A stretch of 64,000 bases of DNA from Actinomycetota bacterium (GTDB lineage: Bacteria; Actinomycetota; Actinomycetes; Propionibacteriales; Propionibacteriaceae): assembly GCA_020161795.1 (NCBI GenBank), contig JAIUOR010000044.1, positions 16,574 through 80,573 of the forward strand, given 5' to 3'. Shown here one piece after another: positions 34,539 through 42,266 of this stretch; position 1 is the stretch's first letter, and every line of letters starts with the position of its first letter. A model generated the notes under the pieces. The model was not told the DNA's origin. It worked only from the letters and a program-made list of their open reading frames with translations, and searched no databases. A program made the position numbers and the translations under genes.

Positions 34539-34607
34539 AGTACGAGATTCGACGCGACCCTCCCGTTGGGGATGGGCTGTCGAATGCTGTGTTGTCGCTG
34601 TATCTGA
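34536..34607 (+). CDS. Poly-cysteine leader peptide (cysteine attenuator uORF)
   Basis: A 23-codon ORF begins with GTG, reads MSTRFDATLPLG, then MGCRMLCCRCI, and ends at TGA 34605-34607. Four of its last nine codons are cysteine, including a Cys-Cys pair. It has no Shine-Dalgarno and starts 7 bases after a -10 box, as expected for a leaderless message. It precedes cysE by 60 bases. Leaderless poly-Cys uORFs of this kind act as cysteine-responsive attenuators in mycobacteria. Ribosome stalling when Cys-tRNA is low would expose the cysE ribosome-binding site. Confidence 0.85.
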   Translation: MSTRFDATLPLGMGCRMLCCRCI

Positions 34608-34623
34608 CCTGACAACCAGCCCC

Positions 34624-34646
34624 GCGGCGTGGACTCCGTCCGCCGC
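34624..34646 (+). promoter_or_regulatory. Attenuator hairpin between leader peptide and cysE
   Basis: GCGGCGTGGAC and GTCCGCCGC pair, with a two-base bulge, around a TCC loop. The hairpin begins 17 bases after the leader stop and ends 21 bases before the cysE ATG, so it is well placed to be switched by a ribosome stalled on the cysteine codons. Confidence 0.55.
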
Positions 34647-34667
34647 ACAACTTGTGAGGACTCACCC

Positions 34668-35498
34668 ATGACCACCACCCATCCATCGTTCGCATCCCAG
34701 AAGGCGAGCCGTTCCGTGTCCCATGTCCAGATCTGGAATCGCATCAGGGAGGAGGTGGCGGCGGACGCGGTCGTCGAGCCGGCCCTCGGCGAGTTCCTGC
34801 GCACCGCCGTCCTCAACCACGAGCACCTGGAGGACGCGCTCAGCTACCTGCTCGCCGACAAGCTGGCGGCGCCCTCCGTCCCGGCACCGCGGCTGCGGGA
34901 GCTCATCGGCCACGCCTTCGCCGACGACCGCTCGATCGGCGTCGCGGTCCGCGAGGACCTACGGGCGATCGTCAGTCGTGATCCGGCAGCCCGCGGCTAC
35001 GCCGCCCCGCTGCTGTACTTCAAGGGCTTCCACGCGCTGCAGGCCTACCGCGTCGCCCACTACTACTGGACGCAGGGACGCGCGCCGCTGGCGCTCTACC
35101 TGCAGAGCCGGATCTCCGAGGTCTTCGCCGTCGACATCCACCCCGGCGCGCGGATCGGCAAGGGCATCATGTTCGACCACGCCACCTCGGTGGTGATCGG
35201 CGAGACCGCCGTGGTCGAGGACGACTTCTCGATGTTGCACGAGGTGACCCTCGGCGGCACCGGCAAGGTCGGCGGCGACCGGCACCCCAAGATCGGACGC
35301 GGGGTGATGATCGGCGCGGGCGCCAAGGTGCTCGGCAACATCCGGGTGGGCGAGGGCGCCAAGGTGGGGGCCGGCAGCGTCGTGCTGGACGACGTCCCGC
35401 CCTACACCACCGTGGCCGGCGTGCCGGCCCGACCCGTCAGCTACCCCGTCCACGGCCTGCCGGCCATGGATCTGGAGGATCTGGAAGGAAGCCTGTGA
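34668..35498 (+). CDS. cysE: Serine O-acetyltransferase
   Basis: CysE acetylates serine with acetyl-CoA, the committed step of cysteine synthesis. The 276-residue protein is the long form: an N-terminal helical SATase domain (about residues 14-130, IWNRIREEV to LYFKGFHALQAYR) and a C-terminal left-handed beta-helix. The beta-helix has hexapeptide repeats and the conserved DIHPGARIGKGIMFDHATSVVIGET. ATG 34668 opens with MTTTHPSF. Its stop overlaps the DUF4395 start. Regulation by the poly-Cys leader is strongly suggested. Confidence 0.95.
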   Translation: MTTTHPSFASQKASRSVSHVQIWNRIREEVAADAVVEPALGEFLRTAVLNHEHLEDALSYLLADKLAAPSVPAPRLRELIGHAFADDRSIGVAVREDLRAIVSRDPAARGYAAPLLYFKGFHALQAYRVAHYYWTQGRAPLALYLQSRISEVFAVDIHPGARIGKGIMFDHATSVVIGETAVVEDDFSMLHEVTLGGTGKVGGDRHPKIGRGVMIGAGAKVLGNIRVGEGAKVGAGSVVLDDVPPYTTVAGVPARPVSYPVHGLPAMDLEDLEGSL

Positions 35499-36028
35499 TG
35501 AACACCACTCCCGTCGGCGATGTGCAGGTGCCGCGTCGCAGCCCCTTCCACTTCCCGAACCCGGTCAACGAGTGGGCGGCCCGGTCGGTGGCCTTCGGTG
35601 TCTTCTCGTTGTCTGTGCTCGCGCTGGTCACCGGCTGGTACTGGCTGACCGCGGTGCTGTTCGCCGGGTTCCTGCTGCGGCTCGGCTGGGGCCCGCGGTA
35701 CAGCCCGCTGGGACGGCTAGCCGTCCATGTGATCGCTCCGCGGCTGGGCGCTCCCCGCCTGGTTCCCGGCCCGCCCAAGCGGTTCGCCCAGGGCATCGGC
35801 ACCGTGGTCACCGGGCTGGCGACCGTGCTCTGGTTCACCACCGGCTCAGCGGTGGGCCCGGCAGTGCTGCTCGGCATCCTGGTGCTCGCCGCCGGGCTGG
35901 AGGCCTTCCTCGGCTTCTGCCTGGGCTGCTGGATCTTCGCCCGGCTGATGGCCTGGGGTGTGATCCCGGCGTCCGTCTGCGAGGCCTGCGCGAACGTCTC
36001 CGCCCGCTACGCCCAGAACCCCGCCTGA
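35498..36028 (+). CDS. DUF4395 integral membrane protein
   Basis: A 176-residue protein with about four hydrophobic helices. Two cysteine pairs, GFCLGCWIF and SVCEACANV, lie near the C-terminus, which is typical of DUF4395. In actinobacteria the family sits with thiosulfate sulfurtransferase, thioredoxin and other sulfur genes, often behind poly-Cys leader peptides. A role in thiol or sulfur handling at the membrane is likely but unproven. The ATG overlaps the cysE stop by one base and is preceded by GGAAGGAAG. Confidence 0.85.
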   Translation: MNTTPVGDVQVPRRSPFHFPNPVNEWAARSVAFGVFSLSVLALVTGWYWLTAVLFAGFLLRLGWGPRYSPLGRLAVHVIAPRLGAPRLVPGPPKRFAQGIGTVVTGLATVLWFTTGSAVGPAVLLGILVLAAGLEAFLGFCLGCWIFARLMAWGVIPASVCEACANVSARYAQNPA

Positions 36029-36048
36029 GGGCTCGGGTCTCCGATCGA

Positions 36049-37566
36049 TCAGGCCCACTGGGCAAGGGCACGCACTGTGTCGACGGTGTCGGCTTCGGCG
36101 GCGGTCTTGTCGTCCCGGTAACGGACGACGCGGGCGAACCGGAGTGCCATGCCGCCGGGGTAGCGGGGCGACCGCTGCACCCCGTCGAAGGCGATCTCGA
36201 CCACCTGTTCCGGACGGACGGTGACCACCCAGCCGTCATCGGCAGCCTTCAGCTCCTCGAACCGGGCGGTCTGCCAGGCCAGCATCTCGTCGGTCATCCC
36301 CTTGAAGGTCTTGCCGAGCATCACGAACCCACCGGTCTCTGGATCGCGGGCACCCAGATGGATGTTCGAGAGCCAGCCGCGGCGGCGCCCGCTGCCGCGC
36401 TCGACCGCCAGCACCACCAGGTCGAGGGTGAGGACGGGCTTCACCTTCACCCAGCCGGCGCCCCGGCGTCCGGCCTCGTAGGGGAGGTCGAGCGCCTTGA
36501 TCACCACACCCTCGTGGCCCTGAGCCAGCACCTGGCGGGAGAACTCCTCGGCCGTCGCCGGGTCGTCGGTCACCACGCGCGCGACGCGAAGCTCGTCCGG
36601 CACCAACTCGGCCAGCCGCTCCTGGCGCGACTGGGTGGGCTCGTCGAGCAGTTCGACCCCGTCGACCTCCAGCAGGTCGAAGAAGTAGCAACTCAACGCC
36701 AGACCGGCCGGGTCGGCCGCGGACGCGCTGCGGGCGGCGGTCTCCTGGAAGGCGCGCGGGCGGCCTTCGGAGTCGAGGGCGAGTGCTTCGCCGTCCAGCA
36801 CGCAGCTGTGGCAGTCGAGCGCCGCCACCGCCGCGGCGACCTCGGGCAACCGGACGGTGATGTCGTCCAGGCTGCGAGAGAAGATGCCGACCTCGTCCCC
36901 GCGCTTGTGGGCCTGGATCCGGATGCCGTCCAGCTTGGCCTCGACCGCCACCGGAGCGCTCCCCAGTTTTGCCAGCGCCTCGGCCACCGTCGGGGCGCTG
37001 GAGGCCAGCATGGGCAGTACGGGCCGTCCGACCTGCAGCCGCAGCGCCGCCAGGGCAGCCGGGCCACCGGTGGCGGCCGCGCCGGCGACGGCTGGAACCG
37101 AACCGCTGAGCATCGCCGCCCGCCGGACCAGGTCCATCGGCACCGCGAAGGCGCGGGCGATCGCCTGCAGCAGGACGCCCTCGAGCGCGCCCTGCCGGGT
37201 CTCGCCCACGATCAACCCGCCCAGGAAGCGCTGCTCCTCCGCGGTCGCCCGGCCCATCAGCTCCGCCAGCCCGCCCTGCCGTGCGAGTTGAGAGCCCGTT
37301 CCGGTCAGGCCTCCCAGGTGCTCCAGCGTCGCATCCACCTCGGCGATCGTCAGTGAGGGTTCCGCGGCGGCCGGGAAGCCGGTCAGTGAGCGCCAGCCGA
37401 TGCCGGTGCGACGCTGCCGCAGCCGGCCCGCGAGGAAGTGCGCCAGCAGTTCCGCCTCGTCCGGCTCGGCCTTCGCCAGCAGTTCGGCCAGCACCGCGAT
37501 CTTGCCGTTGCGGGCGCTGGTCGCCGCCACCTGCTGCGAGGCCCGCACCACCTCCGAGAAGAGCAT
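36049..37566 (-). CDS. ligB: ATP-dependent DNA ligase (LigB type)
   Basis: A 505-residue ligase I-like enzyme with an N-terminal DNA-binding domain (about residues 1-170). The adenylation domain has the nucleotide-accepting lysine in EAKLDGIRIQ (Lys211) and the motifs CVLDGEALA and GHEGVVIK. A C-terminal OB domain has WVKVKP. Length and layout match mycobacterial LigB, a non-essential ligase that supplements the NAD-dependent LigA. ATG 37566 was chosen; an upstream in-frame ATG at 37632 adds 22 unconserved residues. Confidence 0.92.
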   Translation of the reverse strand: MLFSEVVRASQQVAATSARNGKIAVLAELLAKAEPDEAELLAHFLAGRLRQRRTGIGWRSLTGFPAAAEPSLTIAEVDATLEHLGGLTGTGSQLARQGGLAELMGRATAEEQRFLGGLIVGETRQGALEGVLLQAIARAFAVPMDLVRRAAMLSGSVPAVAGAAATGGPAALAALRLQVGRPVLPMLASSAPTVAEALAKLGSAPVAVEAKLDGIRIQAHKRGDEVGIFSRSLDDITVRLPEVAAAVAALDCHSCVLDGEALALDSEGRPRAFQETAARSASAADPAGLALSCYFFDLLEVDGVELLDEPTQSRQERLAELVPDELRVARVVTDDPATAEEFSRQVLAQGHEGVVIKALDLPYEAGRRGAGWVKVKPVLTLDLVVLAVERGSGRRRGWLSNIHLGARDPETGGFVMLGKTFKGMTDEMLAWQTARFEELKAADDGWVVTVRPEQVVEIAFDGVQRSPRYPGGMALRFARVVRYRDDKTAAEADTVDTVRALAQWA

Positions 37567-37894
37567 GCCTCTTTCTACCCTGCCGCGCAGACAGTCGGAA
37601 GGGTCGGTCGGCCGCCGTGCATTTTCTGCCACATACTCGACGTGCGCGACACATATGTCGCGGAGGGGCCGTTATTTGGCAATTAGTGCACGCCCTGCCT
37701 CGCCAGCATCGGATGGACGACTGGCCCTTGGCAGGGGCATACGGCCTGGCCCGTAGCCGAAGCCCTCGCAGGACCAGTAGGGAGGGAGATCTCAATAGGG
37801 TCGTCTCGCCGAAGTTCGCTGTTCCGCCAGCGGCCTCGGTGGGCCGGCGATAGGCTCCGAGCACCTGTGGGGGGCCAGCAGAATCGGGACGATC
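37567..37894. other. Intergenic region between ligB and a small membrane gene
   Basis: This 328-bp divergent gap must hold promoters for both neighbours. It has a less GC-rich patch (37620-37690). Within it lies an inverted repeat CGCGAC-ACATAT-GTCGCG (37645-37662) that could be a regulator site. No small ORF, RNA gene or clear -35/-10 pair is convincing. Confidence 0.4.
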
Positions 37895-38263
37895 ATGGAC
37901 GATGCCTCGGCTGCCCGACCGGTCGGCAGCAGGATGGGCGCCTACGTGTGGGACGGCAGGCAGTGGGTGCCCGGCGTGGACGGCGCGGGCAACACCTTTG
38001 ACGGCTCCCGGTGGAACCGTCCGCCGGATCCACCGATGCCGCCGTTCTCGCTCGGCTCAGCGGCATCGCCGTTCGCCGATCCGCGCTACGCCTATGGGCT
38101 GACCAGGCAGACCTCAGACGACCTCCAGTTCATCGCCAGGTACACCAAGATCATGATCATCATCAGTCTTGTGTCCCTGGGGCTCTTCCTGGTGTTCAAC
38201 GTGATCTTCATCAGCAGCATCGCAGCGCTGTTGAGCGCGATCGTCCAAGCCCTTCCTCGCTGA
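37895..38263 (+). CDS. Small membrane protein of unknown function
   Basis: 122 residues. The N-terminal part has VWDGRQWVPG, like the WDG-x-x-W pattern of DUF2510-type actinobacterial proteins, followed by a proline-rich linker (RPPDPPMPPF). One strong transmembrane helix near the C-terminus (IMIIISLVSLGLFLVFNVIF) leaves a short tail. Function unknown. It is the last chromosomal gene before the tRNA array and mobile debris. Confidence 0.6.
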   Translation: MDDASAARPVGSRMGAYVWDGRQWVPGVDGAGNTFDGSRWNRPPDPPMPPFSLGSAASPFADPRYAYGLTRQTSDDLQFIARYTKIMIIISLVSLGLFLVFNVIFISSIAALLSAIVQALPR

Positions 38264-38402
38264 GGCTGCTCGGGGGAGCCAGAAGTACGACCTCGCCGAT
38301 GCGGGCCGTCCTGGTCGGGACAGCGGGCGCCCTCGGGCGGGAACAACAGTAGGCGGAGGCGTGAGGCACGATCCACAGCCCTCACGGGCTACTTCGGCTC
38401 GG

Positions 38403-38442
38403 GCACCCGGCGGGAGTCGAACCTGCAGCCATGCCCGGGTAC
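38403..38442 (-). pseudogene. tRNA remnant 1: acceptor and T arms only
   Basis: On the minus strand GTACCCG pairs with CGGGTGC as a 7-bp acceptor stem. It encloses a T arm GCAGG-TTCGACT-CCCGC but only 9 bases where the D and anticodon arms should be. It abuts the next tRNA directly. It could be an internal deletion product or a minihelix-like RNA. Confidence 0.55.
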
Positions 38443-38515
38443 CGCCCCGGGTGGGCTTGAACCACCGACCTTCCGGGCATCAGCCGGGTGCTCAAACCAG
38501 CCGAGCCACGGCGCG
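38443..38515 (-). tRNA. tRNA-Ile-like, anticodon GAT
   Basis: A 73-base cloverleaf: acceptor CGCGCCG/CGGGGCG (one G:G mismatch), D arm GCTC/GAGC, anticodon loop CTGATGC giving GAT, and T arm GGTGG-TTCAAGC-CCACC. The first anticodon-stem pair is mismatched and loop bases 37-38 (GC) are unusual, so it may be degenerate. CCA is not encoded. Confidence 0.65.
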
Positions 38516-38517
38516 GT

Positions 38518-38589
38518 CGTGCAGGGTGGGATCGAACCACCGACCGGAGCCTTATTGAGGCCCTGCGCTGCCAACTGCGCCACTGCACG
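38518..38589 (-). tRNA. tRNA, anticodon AAT by position (isotype uncertain)
   Basis: A 72-base cloverleaf with a perfect acceptor stem CGTGCAG/CTGCACG. D arm GCGC-AGTTGGCA-GCGC, anticodon stem GGGCC/GGCTC and T arm GGTGG-TTCGATC-CCACC are complete. The anticodon loop TCAATAA has C instead of the near-universal U at position 33. The anticodon would be AAT (Ile), but the loop may have suffered an insertion from CTCATAA (Met). Confidence 0.65.
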
Positions 38590-38592
38590 GGG

Positions 38593-38625
38593 AGCGGAAG
38601 CCGGGTTCGGACCGGCGGCTCCGCA
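38593..38625 (-). pseudogene. tRNA remnant 2: acceptor and T arms only
   Basis: On the minus strand TGCGGAG pairs with TTCCGCT (one mismatch, one wobble) around a T-arm-like hairpin GCCGG-TCCGAAC-CCGGC, leaving only two bases between them. Like remnant 1 it lacks D and anticodon arms. The T loop has C in place of the usual pseudouridine position. Confidence 0.4.
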
Positions 38626-38627
38626 GC

Positions 38628-38700
38628 GCACCCACCAGGATTCGAACCTGGACCGGACGGCTTCGTAGGCCGTTGCCCTATCCCTTTGGGCGATGAGTGC
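38628..38700 (-). tRNA. tRNA-Arg, anticodon ACG
   Basis: A 73-base cloverleaf with all stems formed: acceptor GCACTCA/TGGGTGC (one G:U), D arm GCCC-AAAGGGATA-GGGC, anticodon arm ACGGC-CTACGAA-GCCGT and T arm CCAGG-TTCGAAT-CCTGG. Anticodon ACG decodes CGU/CGC arginine codons. CCA is not encoded. Confidence 0.88.
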
Positions 38701-38705
38701 CCGAG

Positions 38706-38729
38706 CGAACGTGACGGGAGTCGAACGGG
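38706..38729 (-). other. tRNA 3'-end fragment at an integration junction (att-like)
   Basis: The minus strand reads GTTCGACTCCCGTCACGTTCG, the T loop, T-stem 3' strand and acceptor 3' strand of a tRNA. The matching 5' T-stem and everything before it are missing. It is replaced by the BTAD-like gene fragment, which begins at once. Such 3' tRNA fragments are typical att sites of tyrosine integrases. Confidence 0.55.
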
Positions 38730-39359
38730 CTCGGCATCGCCGACCTGCGGGTCCGCAAGGACATCAGCGTCGCCCGCGCCTGGCTGGGAGTGAACCCACG
38801 CACCGGGCAACCCTTCCTGCCGGAGGCGACCCGCAGCGCTGAGGCGATCCGTCGCGGAGTCGGACTGTATCTGGTCGAGGAGATCCTGGTAGATGCGAAC
38901 CTCTTCCGGCGACTGCGCGTTCGTGCGGAAGCGCGAGGCGTCGATGGCCTGCCAGACCTTCTGGCAGCTCTCCAGCTGGTCACGGGCACGCCCTACGACG
39001 GACTGCTTTCACGAGGTCGTCCTTGGCTCACCGAGACCCGTCCAGACCAAACACTGCTGTGCGCCATCGTGGACATCGCGCACCTCGTCACCACCATCAC
39101 GCTTGAGACCGGCAACACCAAACAGGCACGGGCAGCAGCGGAACTGGCCATGCTGGTGGCGCCTGATGAGACCACACCCGCTCTCGGTGTTGCTGCCGTG
39201 GCCGCACACGAAGGCCGCAACGACGAAGCAGTCGCCCTCGCCAGGGCCATCGTCGACTGGCGCGACGGCAGCGGCGACGCCCCCCTCGAGATACCCAGTC
39301 GTGCCGAGCGCATCCTGCAGACCCATCGGTGGCTTGAACCCGAGATGCAAGCCCGCTGA
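38730..39359 (+). pseudogene. 5'-truncated BTAD-like regulator gene (copy 1)
   Basis: An open frame of about 210 codons with no plausible start. It opens in mid-domain with LGIADLRVRKDISVARAWLGVNP, homologous to residues about 87-110 of the next gene, and continues with VEEILVDANLFRRLRVRAEARG and a TPR-like helical region. The fold is that of the winged-helix plus bacterial transcriptional activation (BTAD) proteins common in actinobacterial integrative elements. The 5' half is lost at the tRNA fragment junction. Confidence 0.7.
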
Positions 39360-39474
39360 GAAGAAGACCAATCCTTGGGTCGGGGTGTGACGCCATGTCG
39401 ATTCGCAGGCGGTCGGCCTTCCCGCCGGGTCGACCTCTCTGAGCTGCTCCGCTGCTCGGTCTAGCGGCGATCGG

Positions 39475-39522
39475 GGGGACATAGGGGACATCGCTGTGAC
39501 TAGGCGGATCGCCCATGTCCCC
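39475..39522. repeat. GGGGACAT repeats upstream of the second BTAD-like gene
   Basis: Two direct GGGGACAT copies (39475-39482 and 39484-39491, 9-bp period) and one inverted copy ATGTCCCC (39515-39522) lie in the 264-bp gap. The same word occurs at 62635-62642 before the primase gene, which links the two ends of the island. It could be an operator or an iteron. Confidence 0.5.
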
Positions 39523-39583
39523 CAAAGCCGGGTGGCTTCCTCCCCAGCCTGTGCGGACATCTATGGCCACATCGATCCGGTGG

Positions 39584-39615
39584 CCTCCTCCTGTCGAACA
39601 TCGACCTGGAGGAGG
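39584..39615 (+). promoter_or_regulatory. Hairpin sequestering the ribosome-binding site of the BTAD-like gene
   Basis: CCTCCTCC (39584-39591) pairs with the Shine-Dalgarno GGAGGAGG (39608-39615), reinforced by TCGA/TCGA pairs inside. Translation of the downstream gene would be low unless the hairpin is opened. Confidence 0.5.
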
Positions 39616-39623
39616 AGACCGTG

Positions 39624-40360
39624 ATGGGCGCCGTGAGGACACCGGGCACAGCAGGCCAGCAGGAAGTGGCTGCCGTCGGCACTGCCCTTGACGACGAGTT
39701 GGCAAGCTGGTTCAACCCCAACTCGACGCAGCCGAGGCTGACGCTGCTCGGGCCGCTGGCTGCCGAGTGCGGCACGAGCGGGAAACCGGCGGCAGTCCGG
39801 GCACGAAAGGCGTACTTCACCGAGATCCTCGCCTACCTGGCTACGCGAGCGCACGGAGCGACCACAGACCAGGTCGCGGACGCGATGGGCGTCCGGCCCG
39901 CCCGTGTCCGCAAGGACATAGCGATAGTCCGGGAGTGGTTGGGCGTCAACCCGGCCACTGGTACAGCGTTCGTACCCGATGCCCGGAGGACCCGGGCGGC
40001 CCAACTCTCAGGCATCCCTACCTACGAGGTCGAAGGAGTCCTCGTTAACGCGCACCTCTTTCGCCAACTCAGAATGCGTGCCCAGACAGCCGGAGTCCAC
40101 GGAATCGACGACCTTCGACGCGCGCTTTCGCTCGTCTCCGGTGAGCCCCTCAGCAGGCTCCGACGCGGAGGCGGAGCCTGGCTGGATGAAGGCGAGCGGC
40201 TCGATCAGATCCTGTCCTTCGCTGTTGTCGACGTTGCACATGTCGTTGCTACGGCGGCTATCGAGGCGGGTGATCTCGCTGATGCGCGTGAGGCCGCCGA
40301 GGTGGCGATGGCGGCAGCGCCGTACGAAGCGACGCCCAGACTTGACTACTCGGCCGCGAG
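39624..40360 (+). pseudogene. BTAD-like regulator gene (copy 2), 3'-truncated by an IS256-family element
   Basis: The intact N-terminus (MGAVRTPGTAG...) leads to a winged-helix section (FTEILAYLATRAHGATTDQVADAMGVRP) and a helical BTAD-like region. The gene breaks at residue about 245 (TPRLDYSAAS), exactly where the insertion sequence begins; the next 58 bases to a stop are IS sequence. It aligns with the 38730-39359 fragment over their shared part, so the two are diverged copies. Start ATG 39624 has GGAGGAGGAG upstream. Confidence 0.75.
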
Positions 40361-41758
40361 TGGAGTCCAGCAGAGTGGTGTACGGGTCCCGGTGAGCGAG
40401 TCGCTGCGGAATGGGTGACGGTCACCGCGTGATCCTTCGAGTGATCTCTCACAACCGACTCGAAGAAAGAACCCACGATGACCGTCACTCCAAGTATCGA
40501 TGGCGCACGCCTGATCGAGGAACAGCTGGCCCAAGCCTCCCCGGATCTGTTGCGGGAGTTGTTGACCACCTTCATCAACACGCTGATGTCGGCCGAGGCC
40601 GATGCGGTGTGCGGCGCCGCGTACGGCACCAGCTCACCGGACCGGATCAACCGGCGTAACGGCTACCGGCACCGCGACTTCGACACCCGCGCTGGCACCC
40701 TCGACCTCGAGGTGCCCAAGCTGCGGACCGGCAGCTACTTCCCGGACTGGCTGCTGGAGCGCCGCAAACGCGCCGAACGGGCCCTCACCAGCGTGGTGGC
40801 GACCTGCTACCTACTCGGCGTCAGCACCCGACGAATGGACAAGCTGGTCCAATCCCTGGGGATCACCACGCTGTCGAAGAGCCAGGTGTCGGAGATGGCC
40901 AAGGACCTCGACGCGCACGTCGAGGAGTTCCGCACCCGCCGCCTCGACGACGCCGACCCGTTCACCTTCCTGGCTGCGGACGCGCTGGTGTTGAAGGTCC
41001 GTGAGGGCGGCCGGGTCGTCCCGGTCCACGCCCTTGTCGCGACCGGTGTCGATGCCGACGGACACCGCCAGGTGCTGGGTGTGCAGGTCACCACCAGCGA
41101 GGACGGCGCCGGCTGGCTCGCGTTCTTCCGCGACCTGGTCGCCCGCGGCCTGCACGGGGTCCGGCTGGTCACCTCCGACGCCCACGCCGGCCTGGTCGCC
41201 GCGATCACCGCCACCCTGCCCGGCGCCACCTGGCAACGCTGCCGCACCCACTACGCCGCGAACCTGATGTCCACCACACCGAAGTCGTCCTGGCCGTGGG
41301 TCAAAGCTCTCCTGCACAGCGTGTACGACCAGCCCGACGCCGACGCCGTGCAGGCCCAGTTCGACCGGATCATCGACGCCCTGGCAGGCAAGTTCCCCGC
41401 CGTCGCCGACCACCTCGAAACCGCCCGAGCCGACATCCTCGCCTTCACAGCGTTCCCCAAAGAAGTGTGGCGACAGATCTGGTCGAACAACCCCAACGAA
41501 CGCCTCAACCGCGAGATCCGCCGCCGCACCGACGTCGTCGGCATCTTCCCCGACCGGGCATCGATCATCCGACTCGTCGGCGCCGTCCTGGCCGAACAAC
41601 ACGACGAATGGGCCGAAGCCCGCCGCTACCTCGGCCTCGACGTCCTCGCCAAATCACAAGCCCTCGGCACCCAGGAGGTGAACACCGAACCCATCCTCCA
41701 GGCCCTCACGGCCTGAACCCGAAGGATCAGCCGTACACCACCCCGCAGGACTTGACCC
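40361..41758 (+). mobile_element. IS256-family insertion sequence
   Basis: An element of about 1.4 kb. The left end TGGAGTCCAGCAGAGTGG continues to TGTACGG. The right end, read on the other strand, has TCAAGTCCTGCGGGGTGG then TGTACGG, about 20 of 25 bases matching. A 9-bp direct repeat GGCCGCGAG flanks it (40352-40360 and 41759-41767), as expected for this family. Exact ends may shift by three bases. Confidence 0.75.
40478..41716 (+). CDS. IS256-family (Mutator-type) transposase
   Basis: A 412-residue DDE transposase. The N-terminal part has YRHRDFDTRAGTLDLEVPKLR. The first Asp is in TFLAADALVLKV, the second in LVTSDAHAGL. The family C-terminal signature is IWSNNPNERLNREIRRRTDVVGIFP, which carries the glutamate. 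The length is complete and no frameshift is seen, so the element may still be active. Confidence 0.95.
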   Translation: MTVTPSIDGARLIEEQLAQASPDLLRELLTTFINTLMSAEADAVCGAAYGTSSPDRINRRNGYRHRDFDTRAGTLDLEVPKLRTGSYFPDWLLERRKRAERALTSVVATCYLLGVSTRRMDKLVQSLGITTLSKSQVSEMAKDLDAHVEEFRTRRLDDADPFTFLAADALVLKVREGGRVVPVHALVATGVDADGHRQVLGVQVTTSEDGAGWLAFFRDLVARGLHGVRLVTSDAHAGLVAAITATLPGATWQRCRTHYAANLMSTTPKSSWPWVKALLHSVYDQPDADAVQAQFDRIIDALAGKFPAVADHLETARADILAFTAFPKEVWRQIWSNNPNERLNREIRRRTDVVGIFPDRASIIRLVGAVLAEQHDEWAEARRYLGLDVLAKSQALGTQEVNTEPILQALTA

Positions 41759-41833
41759 GGCCGCGAGCGGACTAGAGATCAGCGCGGTTCGGGGGGACCC
41801 TGGTCGATAGCTGCTCCCGACTCATACCGTCGT

Positions 41834-42256
41834 CTACGGATGGTGACCCGTATGGCCGTCGGTGATGGGTGGTGGGGGTTGGGTGCCGGTTGGGTTGAAG
41901 AGAGGGCCGATGACGAAGGTCGAGAGGCCGAAGAGGACGGTGAAGACAGCGACTCCAAGGATGGGTGCTTTCCAAGTGTTGTAGCGCCTGCGGAGTCGGT
42001 TGAGGAGAGGGACGCTCAGGACGAGACCGACGGCGTACAGGAGGGAGTTGCCCAGGGCTCCGGTGAGTAGTGCGGCGCCGGCGATGAGGCCGATGTGGTG
42101 CATGACGTGGGGAGCAAGCCCGAGTAGGGCGCCAAGGCCGGCGCGGATGCCAGCCCAGGCCGTGCGCCATGCACTTCGGACTGGCTGGTGGTCGGGGCCT
42201 TCGGGGTCCGGCGCTGGCTCGGTGGAGGCGTTCAGGGTGATGTCGGTCTCGGGCAT
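41834..42256 (-). CDS. Small integral membrane protein of the island
   Basis: 140 residues with a polar N-terminus and two to three hydrophobic helices (GALLGLAPHVMHHIGLIAGAALL and ILGVAVFTVLFGLSTFVIG). A histidine-containing C-terminal tail (DGHTGHHP) follows. I do not recognise a named family, but such short His-tailed membrane proteins recur in actinobacterial copper clusters. It starts 10 bases after the lnt stop and is the last gene of the lgt-lnt operon. ATG 42256 has GAGAGGG upstream. Confidence 0.65.
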   Translation of the reverse strand: MPETDITLNASTEPAPDPEGPDHQPVRSAWRTAWAGIRAGLGALLGLAPHVMHHIGLIAGAALLTGALGNSLLYAVGLVLSVPLLNRLRRRYNTWKAPILGVAVFTVLFGLSTFVIGPLFNPTGTQPPPPITDGHTGHHP

Positions 42257-42266
42257 GGTGGCCCTC

